A DNA stretch of 34,909 nucleotides from an uncultured Maribacter sp. (GTDB lineage Bacteria > Bacteroidota > Bacteroidia > Flavobacteriales > Flavobacteriaceae), in NCBI GenBank assembly GCA_938038975.1, contig CALHVP010000182.1, forward strand, positions 1 through 34,909, in the 5' to 3' direction. How positions within the stretch are numbered: position 1 is the stretch's first letter; every line of letters begins with the position of its first letter. This document shows positions 1 through 8,437 of this stretch, piece by piece. The notes under the pieces were generated by a model. That model saw only the letters and a program-made list of their open reading frames with translations, did not search any database and was not told the DNA's origin. Both the position numbers and the translations under genes were made by a program.

Positions 1-141
1 GCTAAATGTTATGGTGGGGATATTTCACGTAAAAGAAAATTACTCGAAAAGCAGAAAAAAGGTAAAAAACGTATGCGTCAAGTGGGTAATGTAGAAGTGC
101 CACAGGAGGCCTTTATGGCGGTGCTTAAACTTAATGATTAA
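1..141 (+). CDS. lepA: Elongation factor 4 (LepA), C-terminal end only
   Basis: The first 46 codons are the C-terminal tail of a gene that begins outside the window; the TAA stop is at 139-141. The translated tail contains [20 protein letters not shown] and ends with [12 protein letters not shown]. This is the highly conserved C-terminal signature of LepA/EF4, the ribosome-associated GTPase that back-translocates stalled ribosomes. Only the C-terminal domain is visible, so the GTPase domain cannot be checked. The gene is followed by a strong hairpin terminator, so it is probably the last gene of its transcript. Confidence 0.93.
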   Translation, partial: AKCYGGDISRKRKLLEKQKKGKKRMRQVGNVEVPQEAFMAVLKLND

Positions 142-225
142 TATGTAAAAAGCTGCTTTCAATTTTTGTTTTTAAGCTATGCCACAACATTGTTAAGTAT
201 CTTTATTGTGGTTTGGAAAATTAAA

Positions 226-268
226 AAAAAGGTAAAGCCAATATGTATAATATTGGCTTTACCTTTTT
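226..268. terminator. Bidirectional intrinsic terminator
   Basis: Perfect inverted repeat: GGTAAAGCCAATA at 231-243 and TATTGGCTTTACC at 251-263, loop of 7 bases. It is flanked by an A-run on the left and a T-run on the right, so it can act on both strands. It lies between lepA (+) and the small lipoprotein (-), which converge here. Confidence 0.9.
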
Positions 269-296
269 AAAACTTGCTTGATATTTATTTTGTCAA

Positions 297-557
297 TTAT
301 GGGCATCCATCTTCTAAGGCCTGAACAAATTCAGCCGCTGTAGCGCCTTCTAATTCATCCCCTGAAACTACTTGTGATTCTCCGTTAACCGTTAAGGTGA
401 CCGAGCCATCTCCGTTGTCACAAGCTTCTGTTACTAGCGCTGTTCCTAAAAAATCTATAGAACATGTTGCACACTTATTTTTGTCATCGTCATCCTTGGA
501 ACACCCTGTGAATGCTATACAAGCTATTGCCATTAAACTAAATACTAATTTTTTCAT
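297..557 (-). CDS. Small cysteine-containing lipoprotein, function unknown
   Basis: This is an 86-residue protein with a clear lipoprotein signal peptide: MKK, a hydrophobic stretch, then the lipobox FTGC with lipidated Cys19. Directly after the cysteine comes S-K-D-D-D-D. An acidic cluster with lysine at this position resembles the lipoprotein export signal described in Bacteroidota, so surface exposure is likely (inference). The mature part is short and has four further cysteines (29, 32, 46, 85), including a CxxC pair, which could form disulfides or bind metal. I do not recognise a family. It is probably monocistronic, with a TAnnTTTG promoter motif upstream and a terminator downstream. 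Confidence 0.8.
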   Translation of the reverse strand: MKKLVFSLMAIACIAFTGCSKDDDDKNKCATCSIDFLGTALVTEACDNGDGSVTLTVNGESQVVSGDELEGATAAEFVQALEDGCP

Positions 558-585
558 TTGATCGGTTTATTTGTTATTATACCTG

Positions 586-593
586 CAAACTTA
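586..593 (-). promoter_or_regulatory. Promoter -7 element for the small lipoprotein gene
   Basis: Read on the minus strand this is TAAGTTTG, an exact match to the Bacteroidota -7 consensus TAnnTTTG. It is about 30 bases before the start codon of the lipoprotein gene. No good -33 TTTG was found at the expected spacing. Confidence 0.5.
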
Positions 594-732
594 ACTCGAC
601 ATGTCCTTACGGCGTAATTATTGTTGTGAATGTAGGAAAATACGTTGCGAAAAAGCGGTGTGGCGATTTTTTTAGCACTTGAGCGTGCTAAGTAGGTATA
701 GAAAATAAAAATCTTACTATATGTATACGCTG

Positions 733-2571
733 TTATTTGTTCTCTGTATCACTAGGAAAAGGCTTTCCAAGATAAGCAAGTTTATACCCTTCCTGAATAT
801 CTGTAAAATCGGTACTGAAAGCAGATATTATCTTAATATCCCCACTGGGAGTTTTTAGAAATAGTGGTATAATATCATGGTCTGCCTTTGTAATTTCTAT
901 TAAAGCATCATAATGTTCGCCGTCCTTTAAATCAACCTCATGAACTGTAGGGTTCTTTCTAGCCGCTTCGGTAAGTTTTATAAAATCATCCGTATGTGAA
1001 AACAATCCTTCTTTGGGATTATTCTCTGGGTCGTTCATCTCATCTGCATCTACTAGTCTAAAAGAGCCGTTCTCTCCAAAATCTTTCTGGAATTTATTTA
1101 TGGAGTATTTATTTATATCTGAGTTTCCTGTTAGAGCCATTAAGTAACCTACATCACTTAACTCAATAAAATCAGAAAGTGAATCAGCGTAAATGTTTGC
1201 AGAAAAAGCCTCAAGACCTAGTTTAGCTGCTTTATTTACATTTGACTCGTTATTATCAATAAGAACAACATGTCTGTTGTTCTTTTGAAGATAACTCGCG
1301 ATTAGACGTGACACTTTAGATGCTCCAATAATAAGGATGCCTTCAGACTTGTTCAAAAAGACCTTTACTGCTTTAGCAAATAATCTGGCTGTAGTGGCAT
1401 TAAGAAGCACTGTTCCTAAAACAATCATAAAAACCAAAGGTGTAATATATTCTGCTCCAGGAACACCATTCGCAATCAACTTTGAACCAAACAGAGATGC
1501 TATACCTGCGGCAACAATACCTCTAGGACCTACCCAACTTATAAAAAGCTTCTCTTTTAATAACAAATTGGATCCAGCAGAACTTAGAAAGACCCCCAAA
1601 GGCCTTATCATAAAAACTATAATAGCGAATAGACCAACAGTTTTCCAAGTTAAGATTAGCTCAAGGTCAGAAATATTAATATTCGCTGATAATAAAATAA
1701 ATAGTATCGAAATCAATAGTACACTTAGAGATTCCTTGAAATAAAGTAACTCTTTTCTATTGGGAAGGTCCATATTCCCCATAACCATTCCCATAACCAC
1801 AACAGCTAACAGTCCAGATTCATGAGCAAAGATTTCAGACTCTACAAAAACTAATAAAACTACCGATAATGAAACTACGTTTAAAAGGTAGTGCGGAATA
1901 AAATTCTTTTTAATGGCAAAAGCCAAGCCGTGAGCAAAAGTGAATCCGAAAGTGAATCCAAAGAGCAGTATTTTTCCAAACTCTATCAATGCCGTCATTG
2001 TATAGCCATCGCCACCACCAACACTTATAAACTCAAATACAAGTACTGCTGCCAATGCGCCTATTGGATCAATTAATATCCCTTCCCATTTTAAAATAGT
2101 AGAGACATCTTTTTTAAGGGGAATATTTCTAAGAATAGGAGTTATTACTGTAGGGCCAGTTACAATTATTAAAGCTGAAAATAAGAAAGAGATTTGTAAG
2201 CTGAGGTTAAAAATAAAATGAGCGGCTAAACCTGCAGACAAAAAAGTAACCAAGGAGCCTAATGTAATTAACTTAGTAATTACTGGGCCTACCGTCTTTA
2301 TCTCTGAGCGTTTTAGGGTGAGTCCTCCTTCAAAAAGAATAACGCTAATTGCCAAAGACACAAAATAATATAAACCCTCTCCTGGAAACAGTCCTTTTTC
2401 CCCGTTCCAAATAGGTTCTATTAATTTAGCCCCATCTTCTGTGTATAATGTCGCTAAAGGGCCTACTGCTAAACCTATTAAGATTAGGGGCAAAATAGCA
2501 GGCAACTTTAAACGCCAAGCAACCCATTGCGCAATAATTCCAAGAATAATAATTCCTGCTAATTCTAGCAT
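733..2571 (-). CDS. Cation:proton antiporter (CPA family) with C-terminal TrkA-N domain
   Basis: This 612-residue inner-membrane protein has about 12-13 hydrophobic segments within residues 1-405, followed by a cytoplasmic nucleotide-binding domain from about 411 (ILIIGASKVSRLIASYL, a Rossmann GxGxxG-like turn), typical of TrkA-N/RCK modules that gate ion transporters. It probably exchanges Na+ or K+ for protons. The conserved GPRGIVAAG segment (348-356) is present. The ion-binding motif reads EGILIDPIGA with Asp168; the residue before it is Ile, where classical CPA1 proteins have Asn-Asp. The start at 2571 is preceded by an AAAGGA-like ribosome site. It is transcribed divergently from the universal stress gene. 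Confidence 0.88.
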   Translation of the reverse strand: MLELAGIIILGIIAQWVAWRLKLPAILPLILIGLAVGPLATLYTEDGAKLIEPIWNGEKGLFPGEGLYYFVSLAISVILFEGGLTLKRSEIKTVGPVITKLITLGSLVTFLSAGLAAHFIFNLSLQISFLFSALIIVTGPTVITPILRNIPLKKDVSTILKWEGILIDPIGALAAVLVFEFISVGGGDGYTMTALIEFGKILLFGFTFGFTFAHGLAFAIKKNFIPHYLLNVVSLSVVLLVFVESEIFAHESGLLAVVVMGMVMGNMDLPNRKELLYFKESLSVLLISILFILLSANINISDLELILTWKTVGLFAIIVFMIRPLGVFLSSAGSNLLLKEKLFISWVGPRGIVAAGIASLFGSKLIANGVPGAEYITPLVFMIVLGTVLLNATTARLFAKAVKVFLNKSEGILIIGASKVSRLIASYLQKNNRHVVLIDNNESNVNKAAKLGLEAFSANIYADSLSDFIELSDVGYLMALTGNSDINKYSINKFQKDFGENGSFRLVDADEMNDPENNPKEGLFSHTDDFIKLTEAARKNPTVHEVDLKDGEHYDALIEITKADHDIIPLFLKTPSGDIKIISAFSTDFTDIQEGYKLAYLGKPFPSDTENK

Positions 2572-2688
2572 TCCTTTTGTTTTGGTTAAAAATAGTAATT
2601 AAACAGGAGTTCATTGTATAAAATTCAAAGTAATGATAGCATATAGAAGCCCTTATAAATTCTGTTCTTTAGTTATATATAATAATAG

Positions 2689-2778
2689 TATCTTGGGCCC
2701 AAGACCTTTTTTAAAACAAAACCTATCAAATCATTTAAAACCATCTTATTTGGATTTGCATTTTCTCCTTCTTTAAAG
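2689..2778 (+). other. In-frame N-terminal extension of the universal stress gene without a standard start codon
   Basis: The frame of the downstream universal stress gene is open back to the TAG at 2686-2688. Translation here includes FKTILFGFAFSPSL, which fits the first beta-strand and loop of a Usp domain (typically K-x-I-L-x-x-x-D-F-S). No ATG, GTG or TTG occurs in this stretch. The most plausible translation start is ATC at 2725 (giving x-K-S-F-K-T-I-L-F) or ATC at 2743. Loss of a start codon or a sequencing error are the alternatives. Confidence 0.55.
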
Positions 2779-3576
2779 GTGAATATTTTAGAATCTAACC
2801 GGATTGCTCATTTTTTTGAAGCTAAGCTTATACTGCTTCATGTAGGAGAAAAAACTAAAGAAAAACAATTTAAGTTAGCTGATGTTCTATCGGAAATAAG
2901 CTATCCTGATGTTCCCACAGAAATTGAATGGAAACAAGGAAATCCAGAAAAACTTATTCTAGAAACCTGCTCAATTGCAAAAATAGATTTGTTAATTCTG
3001 GGAGCGCTACAACATGAAAACAAATTTCAGTTTTATGTGGGCTCTATAGCTAGAAAATTAACTCGAAATGTTTGTTGCTCCGTCTTATTATTAATCAAGC
3101 CTTCTGCTAATAGAGTGCCTTGCAGACATGTTGTAGTTAATGGGTTAAATGACCCTGGAACTCCTTTTGCCATAGAACAGGCCTTTTATGTTTCCAGTGC
3201 ATTAGGCGCACAACAAATTACAATAGTGGAAGAAATTCTTCCAAAGGAAATACATGTTACGGTTGAGGATGACCGAACATTGAAAAAAGCGAACATCATT
3301 AAAGAGCGAATAGCTTTAAGAGAAGATTCTAGAATTAAAAGTATTATCTCTAAAATTCCAGAAAAATTCACCGTCAACCAAAAGGTAAAAACGCAAAGTA
3401 TATTTGGCAAAAGAGGCTACTCTATTGGACATTATGCGGAGGTGGTTCGTGCCGATTTACTCGTTATGAATGCCCCAAAAAAAACAGGGCTTTGGGACCG
3501 TATTTTTCCTCATGATATTGAATACATTTTATCAGATTTACCCACGGATTTATTAATCATTAGACAACAGAATTGA
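2779..3576 (+). CDS. Universal stress protein, tandem Usp domains
   Basis: A cytoplasmic protein with two tandem Usp (UspA-like) domains. Using the first standard start (GTG 2779) it has 265 residues, but the first beta-strand of the first domain is then missing; the true start is probably 2725 or nearby (see the extension entry). Usp signatures seen are AKLILLHVGE, LLILGALQHENKF...VGSIARKLTR..CCSVLLL in domain 1, and a C-terminal DLPTDLLIIRQ in domain 2. Such proteins often bind nucleotides and modulate partners under stress. Its TGA stop overlaps the TTG start of the SulP gene (TTGA), so the two are translationally coupled. A role in controlling that transporter is an inference from this coupling. 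Confidence 0.85.
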   Translation: MNILESNRIAHFFEAKLILLHVGEKTKEKQFKLADVLSEISYPDVPTEIEWKQGNPEKLILETCSIAKIDLLILGALQHENKFQFYVGSIARKLTRNVCCSVLLLIKPSANRVPCRHVVVNGLNDPGTPFAIEQAFYVSSALGAQQITIVEEILPKEIHVTVEDDRTLKKANIIKERIALREDSRIKSIISKIPEKFTVNQKVKTQSIFGKRGYSIGHYAEVVRADLLVMNAPKKTGLWDRIFPHDIEYILSDLPTDLLIIRQQN

Positions 3577-5789
3577 TAGCAAAAAAGAAACAAAGTAAGG
3601 TGTTTATTAAAACGCTACCAAAAAATTTATTTTCTGGTTTTGTTGTCTCATTAATTGCCTTACCATTAGGTTTAGGCTTGGCTTTAGCAAGCGAGGCTCC
3701 GCCAATTTCAGGAATTATTGCTGCTGTAGTTGGTGGCGTAGTTGTCGCTCTGTTGGGCGGTTCAAATGTCACCATTACTGGACCAGGCAACGGCTTGGTT
3801 ATTGTTCTATTGGGCGCTATAACCACATTGGGTGGCGGGGACCTGTATGCTGGTTATCTCTTTACACTTGGTGCTATCGTATGTTCTGGTGTGTTTATGC
3901 TTCTGCTAGGGTTTTTAAAACTAGGAAGACTTGCCGATTTCTTTCCTGCTTCAGCCATAGAAGGTATGTTAGCCGCTATTGGTTTGGGGATTTTAGCAAA
4001 ACAGTTTCATATTATGATTGGCCACAACAACGAACATGGCAGCATAATATCATTATTGATTCAAATACCGGAGGGAATAATTGGTCTTTATAATAACTTT
4101 CATTTAGAAGAAATAATTGCTGCTAGTATTGGTGTTGTCGCATTGCTTATTATGATCTTTTATTCCAAAATAAGGAATAAATACTTTCAGCTCATTCCTG
4201 CCCCTATGTGGATACTTATTCTTTCCGTAAGCTTTAGTTATGTTTTTCAATGGATAGAAGTTCCTTACCCAATGCAAGAACAGTTTTTGGTAAACATACC
4301 AGATAAAGTGTTATCAAACCTGGCTTTTCCTGATTTCAGTAAATTACGAGACTCGGATTTTATTGTGGCGGTTTTTGCTATTACATTGATTGCCAGTATA
4401 GAGTCTTTATTAAGCATTAAGGCGGTGGATAAGTTAGATCCACAAAACAGAAGGTCTAATGTGAATAAAGATTTAAAAGCTTTAGGTATTGCTACAACGA
4501 TTAGCGGTTTGCTAGGAGGCCTAAATGTTGTTACGGTGATAGCGAGAAGCTCAGTAAACGTAAATAATGGAGCCACAAACAAATCGGCAAATTTCTTCCA
4601 TGCGATTTTTCTAATTGTGTTTGTTTTATTATTCCAAGATCAGTTACGTCGTATCCCATTAGCTGCTTTAGCTGCTATCTTGGTGTATACAGGCTACAAA
4701 CTTGCCACTCCTAGAAATTTTAAAAAAATAGCTAAAATTGGAAAAGAACAAGTTGTTATTTTCCTTGTTACGCTGTTGACCACTCTATTTACAAACCTAA
4801 TTACGGGGATAACTGCAGGAATCTTAATAACCTTTTTAATACATATACTCATTAACAAAAGCATTTCCTTGTTTGTTACCCATCTGGCAAAACCAAACAT
4901 ATTAATGTTCAAAGAAAAAGATTCGAATAACTATTATATAAGTGTAAAGTATTTCTGTAGTTTTTTAAACTTTTACAAACTTAAAAATACCCTAGATGTT
5001 ATCTCAGAAGACCAAAACGTTGTATTAGATTTTTCTATGTGTGATTTTGTAGACCATACGGTAATGGAAGGTCTTGATAACTACGTAGACACCTTCTCAA
5101 ATAAAGAGGGAAACATTGAAATTATAGGCTTAGATAAACATGGTGCTGATTCCAAACACCCATTTGCCATTCGAAAACTAATACCACTTGCAAAAATAGG
5201 ATCAATAGAAAAATATTTTACCAAAAGACAAACGCTGCTTAAAACAACCGCGCAGGAGTTTGAATGGAATTATAATCCAAAAAGGGACAAAAAAACACAA
5301 TTTTTAAAGGGTTTTATATTCTTTAAAACTAGAAAAATACCCTACATATACAATGTAATTTCTGATCAGCAAAACAGGTATAACGTTTTTGATTTGGAGT
5401 TTACAGAAGGGGAGTTTATTGCACGTGAGGTTGTTAAAACAACACTGCTGCATATTGACTTACACCATCAAATACCGTTATTTACACTAGACAAAGAAGG
5501 ACTTTTAGATTTTGTATACGGTTTGGCTGGATTTAAAGACATAAAAATAGATAATCACCCTGATTTTAATAAACGGTTTTATCTGAGTGGTGAAAATGAG
5601 GCTGAACTCATAAATCTGTTTACTGATGAATTAATTCTATTTTTAGAAAGCAACCCTTATTATCATATTGAATCTAACGGAACTTCCTTAATTATTCTAA
5701 AAAAAGAGCGATTATTAAGCGTTCAGGAAATAAAAGCAATGATATACTTTGGCAAACAGCTAAGCGCTTTATTTCTAAAAGCACTTTAA
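3573..5789 (+). CDS. SulP family inorganic anion transporter with STAS-like domain and extra C-terminal domain
   Basis: This 738-residue membrane protein starts at TTG, four bases inside the end of the Usp gene. Residues 15-435 hold the SulP transport core, with ALPLGLGLA in the first helix and ASIESLLSIKAVDKLD, ISGLLGGL and VIARSSVNV later. SulP proteins carry sulfate, bicarbonate or other anions; the substrate cannot be read here. Residues about 450-525 (VVLDFSMCDFVDHTVMEGL) look like a STAS regulatory domain. The remaining about 200 residues (540-738) form a soluble extension ending in a block like that of some DUF3137-type proteins (FNKRFYLSGENEAELINLF...LIILKKERLLS); that resemblance is tentative. 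The Usp neighbour suggests stress- or nucleotide-linked control. Confidence 0.88.
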   Translation: MIAKKKQSKVFIKTLPKNLFSGFVVSLIALPLGLGLALASEAPPISGIIAAVVGGVVVALLGGSNVTITGPGNGLVIVLLGAITTLGGGDLYAGYLFTLGAIVCSGVFMLLLGFLKLGRLADFFPASAIEGMLAAIGLGILAKQFHIMIGHNNEHGSIISLLIQIPEGIIGLYNNFHLEEIIAASIGVVALLIMIFYSKIRNKYFQLIPAPMWILILSVSFSYVFQWIEVPYPMQEQFLVNIPDKVLSNLAFPDFSKLRDSDFIVAVFAITLIASIESLLSIKAVDKLDPQNRRSNVNKDLKALGIATTISGLLGGLNVVTVIARSSVNVNNGATNKSANFFHAIFLIVFVLLFQDQLRRIPLAALAAILVYTGYKLATPRNFKKIAKIGKEQVVIFLVTLLTTLFTNLITGITAGILITFLIHILINKSISLFVTHLAKPNILMFKEKDSNNYYISVKYFCSFLNFYKLKNTLDVISEDQNVVLDFSMCDFVDHTVMEGLDNYVDTFSNKEGNIEIIGLDKHGADSKHPFAIRKLIPLAKIGSIEKYFTKRQTLLKTTAQEFEWNYNPKRDKKTQFLKGFIFFKTRKIPYIYNVISDQQNRYNVFDLEFTEGEFIAREVVKTTLLHIDLHHQIPLFTLDKEGLLDFVYGLAGFKDIKIDNHPDFNKRFYLSGENEAELINLFTDELILFLESNPYYHIESNGTSLIILKKERLLSVQEIKAMIYFGKQLSALFLKAL

Positions 5790-5864
5790 ACTGTTAAAAA
5801 ACAGTAAAGTCAGATAGGTATAGGCCAAGCTTTTCTTAATTTGCACCTCTTTATATGTATTTAA

Positions 5865-6725
5865 ATGAAACTATATCCGGTAGAAACTGGTAATTTTAAA
5901 TTAGATGGAGGGGCTATGTTTGGAGTAGTTCCTAAAACCATTTGGCAGAAAACCAATCCTGCAGATTCTAATAACCGTATTGATATCGCTGCCAGAAGTC
6001 TTCTTATAGAAGATGGTAATCGCCTTACTTTGATTGATGCTGGTTTGGGTAATAAACAATCTGAAAAATTTTTTGGATACTATCATTTATGGGGTAATCA
6101 TAATTTAGATTCCTCATTAGAAAAACATGGTTTTCACAGAAACGATATTACAGATGTCTTTATGACGCATTTGCATTTTGATCATTGCGGAGGCTGTATC
6201 CAATGGAACAAAGACAGAACCGGATATGAGCCTGCTTTTAAAAATGCTAAATTTTGGACCAATAAAAATCATTGGCAATGGGCTACAGAGCCTAACGCCA
6301 GGGAAAAAGCTTCTTTCTTAAAAGAAAACCTGCTGCCAATGCAGGAAAGCGGACAGTTAAACTTTTTAAACTTAACAGAAACATCCTACATAGAGAAATC
6401 TAATTTAGGTTTTGGAATTCATCTTGTAGACGGTCATACAGAAAAGCAAATGTTACCCCAAATTACCTACAAAGGTAAAACCATTGTTTTCGTTGCTGAC
6501 CTAATACCAACAGTTGGCCATATACCTTTAATATACGTGATTGGATATGACACCCGTCCCTTAATCACCATAAAAGAAAAGAAAGTCTTTTTAGACTACG
6601 CAGCAGATAACAATATTTATATGTGTTTTGAACACGATGCTCACAATCAACTATGCACTGTTAAACATACCGAAAAAGGAGTGCGCTTGGATGAAATTTA
6701 CACTTTTAATGAGCTGTTTAATTAA
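5865..6725 (+). CDS. MBL-fold metallo-hydrolase
   Basis: This 286-residue protein has no signal peptide and is probably cytoplasmic. The metallo-beta-lactamase metal-binding motif is intact: THLHFDHCGG gives His102, His104, Asp106 and His107, with His191 (DGHTEKQ), Asp212 (ADLIP) and His257 (FEHDAH) completing a binuclear site. The overall plan resembles the lactonase-like/YtnP group of MBL hydrolases, but the substrate is unknown. It follows the SulP gene by 75 bases and may have its own promoter (a TTAATTTG sequence lies about 25-30 bases before the ATG). Confidence 0.85.
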   Translation: MKLYPVETGNFKLDGGAMFGVVPKTIWQKTNPADSNNRIDIAARSLLIEDGNRLTLIDAGLGNKQSEKFFGYYHLWGNHNLDSSLEKHGFHRNDITDVFMTHLHFDHCGGCIQWNKDRTGYEPAFKNAKFWTNKNHWQWATEPNAREKASFLKENLLPMQESGQLNFLNLTETSYIEKSNLGFGIHLVDGHTEKQMLPQITYKGKTIVFVADLIPTVGHIPLIYVIGYDTRPLITIKEKKVFLDYAADNNIYMCFEHDAHNQLCTVKHTEKGVRLDEIYTFNELFN

Positions 6726-6733
6726 TACCTTTG
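6726..6733 (+). promoter_or_regulatory. Promoter -7 element for the S8/M1 peptidase operon
   Basis: TACCTTTG matches the Bacteroidota -7 consensus TAnnTTTG. A T-run (TTTT, 6704-6707) lies 18 bases upstream, where the -33 TTTG is expected. The S8 peptidase ATG is at 6789, so the leader would be about 50 bases. Confidence 0.5.
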
Positions 6734-6788
6734 TTCGTTAAATAGAATTAGGAAATATTTACAAACACTTTAACCATAATACGCAGAT

Positions 6789-8420
6789 ATGACCAGTACG
6801 TTTTCAAAATCACTTTTTATAGTATCCTTATTAACTCTAGTCGCTTGTGGTAGCACTGGAGGATTGGTGCTTACCCCTGTTGAAAATATAGATACTACTC
6901 CTTTAAAAATAGGAGAGCTTAGTACAAAAGAAAAGCAAAATTGGGGTCATTTAGACTTAGTTTCCGATACTATCCCAGGTATGAGTGTAGACAAGGCCTA
7001 CGAGGAAATCATCAAAAATAAAAAAGGGACAAAAGTTATCGTTGCCGTATTGGATTCTGGAATGGATTTAAGTCATGAAGACTTAGATGGTGTGCTCTGG
7101 ACCAACAAGGGAGAAAGAGCTGGAAATAACAAAGATGATGATGGGAACGGCTATGTGGATGATATTCATGGATACAATTTTCTAGGAGAATCCTATAACG
7201 AGCAATTAGAATATGTTCGTATGCTAAGGCTAAATATTGGAGATCAAGCAACCTTGGCTAAGGCGAAAGCGAAGCTTGATAGCGAGTATCAAAAAGCGTT
7301 ACAGAACAAACAACAGTATGAAGAAATTTTGCAGGCCGTTAAGAGTGCTGATGCTGCGGTTAAAAAACAGTTAGGGAAGGACAATTATACTAAACAAGAA
7401 GTTGCCGCCATACAAACCACCGATGAAGGAATGATGAGAAACAAGGCGGTACTTGCTCAAATGTACGGCTTCAATGAAACCATACCTGAAGTTATTGAAG
7501 AGCTTGGTGACGGAATCACATATTTTACCGAACAATTAAACTACAACCTCAACAAAGATTTTAATGGTAGAGTAATAGTAGGTGACGATCCTTACGATTG
7601 GAACGATAGAAACTACGGAAACGGAAACCCTAACAATCGTAAAGATGACGAAAGCCATGGAACCCATGTAGCCGGAATTATTGGCGCAGAAAGAAACAAT
7701 GGTAAAGGTGCTAATGGGGTGGCAAACAATGTTGCTATTATGAGTATCCGCGCAGTACCAAACGGAGATGAGTATGACAAAGACATTGCTTTAGGCATAC
7801 GTTATGCAGTAGATAATGGAGCAAAAGTCATTAACGGTAGTTTTGGAAAATCATTCTCACCTAAAGCAGAATGGGTATATGACGCTATAAAGTACGCGGC
7901 AGAGAAAGGTGTTTTATTTGTACATGCAGCAGGTAACGATGGGGCAGATTTAGATGACCCATCCAATCCTAATTTTCCTAACGACCAGATAAACAATGGA
8001 GCTGAATTCGCAGATAACGTAATCACAGTAGGGGCTCTTGACTCTAAATACGGATCAACCTTGTTGGCAAGCTATTCCAACTACGGGAAAATAAATGTAG
8101 ATATTTTTGCTCCCGGAACAGATATCTATTCCTCGTATCCAAACAACGAATATGAATATTCGCCAGGAACTTCCATGGCATCACCTGCAGTTGCTGGCTT
8201 GGCAGCGCTATTGTTTTCTCAACATCCAACTTTAACAGCATCCCAAGTGAAAAAAATCATTTTGGCATCAGGACTGCCTATTAAAACAAAAGTTGTTTTG
8301 GGAGGTGATGCAAGCAAAAATGCTTCGCTAGAAACGATATCTGTTTCGGGTAAAATCGCTAATGCTTACAATGCACTTATTATGGCATCCCAAGTGACTT
8401 CTGGAAAAATGAAATTATAA
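6789..8420 (+). CDS. S8 family subtilisin-like serine peptidase, lipoprotein
   Basis: This 543-residue exported protease has a signal peptide ending in the lipobox LVAC, lipidated at Cys20. The S8 catalytic triad is complete: Asp89 in VAVLDSGMD, His290 in DDESHGTHVAG and Ser462 in GTSMASPAVAGLAA, with the oxyanion Asn in HAAGNDGAD. A segment of about 180 residues between Asp89 and His290 (about 100-285), rich in charged and coiled sequence, enlarges the domain compared with classical subtilisins. It probably degrades proteins at the outer membrane or in the periplasm. It is 17 bases upstream of the M1 peptidase gene, so the two are likely co-transcribed. Confidence 0.92.
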   Translation: MTSTFSKSLFIVSLLTLVACGSTGGLVLTPVENIDTTPLKIGELSTKEKQNWGHLDLVSDTIPGMSVDKAYEEIIKNKKGTKVIVAVLDSGMDLSHEDLDGVLWTNKGERAGNNKDDDGNGYVDDIHGYNFLGESYNEQLEYVRMLRLNIGDQATLAKAKAKLDSEYQKALQNKQQYEEILQAVKSADAAVKKQLGKDNYTKQEVAAIQTTDEGMMRNKAVLAQMYGFNETIPEVIEELGDGITYFTEQLNYNLNKDFNGRVIVGDDPYDWNDRNYGNGNPNNRKDDESHGTHVAGIIGAERNNGKGANGVANNVAIMSIRAVPNGDEYDKDIALGIRYAVDNGAKVINGSFGKSFSPKAEWVYDAIKYAAEKGVLFVHAAGNDGADLDDPSNPNFPNDQINNGAEFADNVITVGALDSKYGSTLLASYSNYGKINVDIFAPGTDIYSSYPNNEYEYSPGTSMASPAVAGLAALLFSQHPTLTASQVKKIILASGLPIKTKVVLGGDASKNASLETISVSGKIANAYNALIMASQVTSGKMKL

Positions 8421-8437
8421 CAAAACACAAAATTAAG

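Noticed and set aside
672-691. Hairpin TTAGCAC...GTGCTAA after the antiporter gene
   Set aside because: The stem is followed by A, not T, in the antiporter's transcript, so it does not have the form of an intrinsic terminator.
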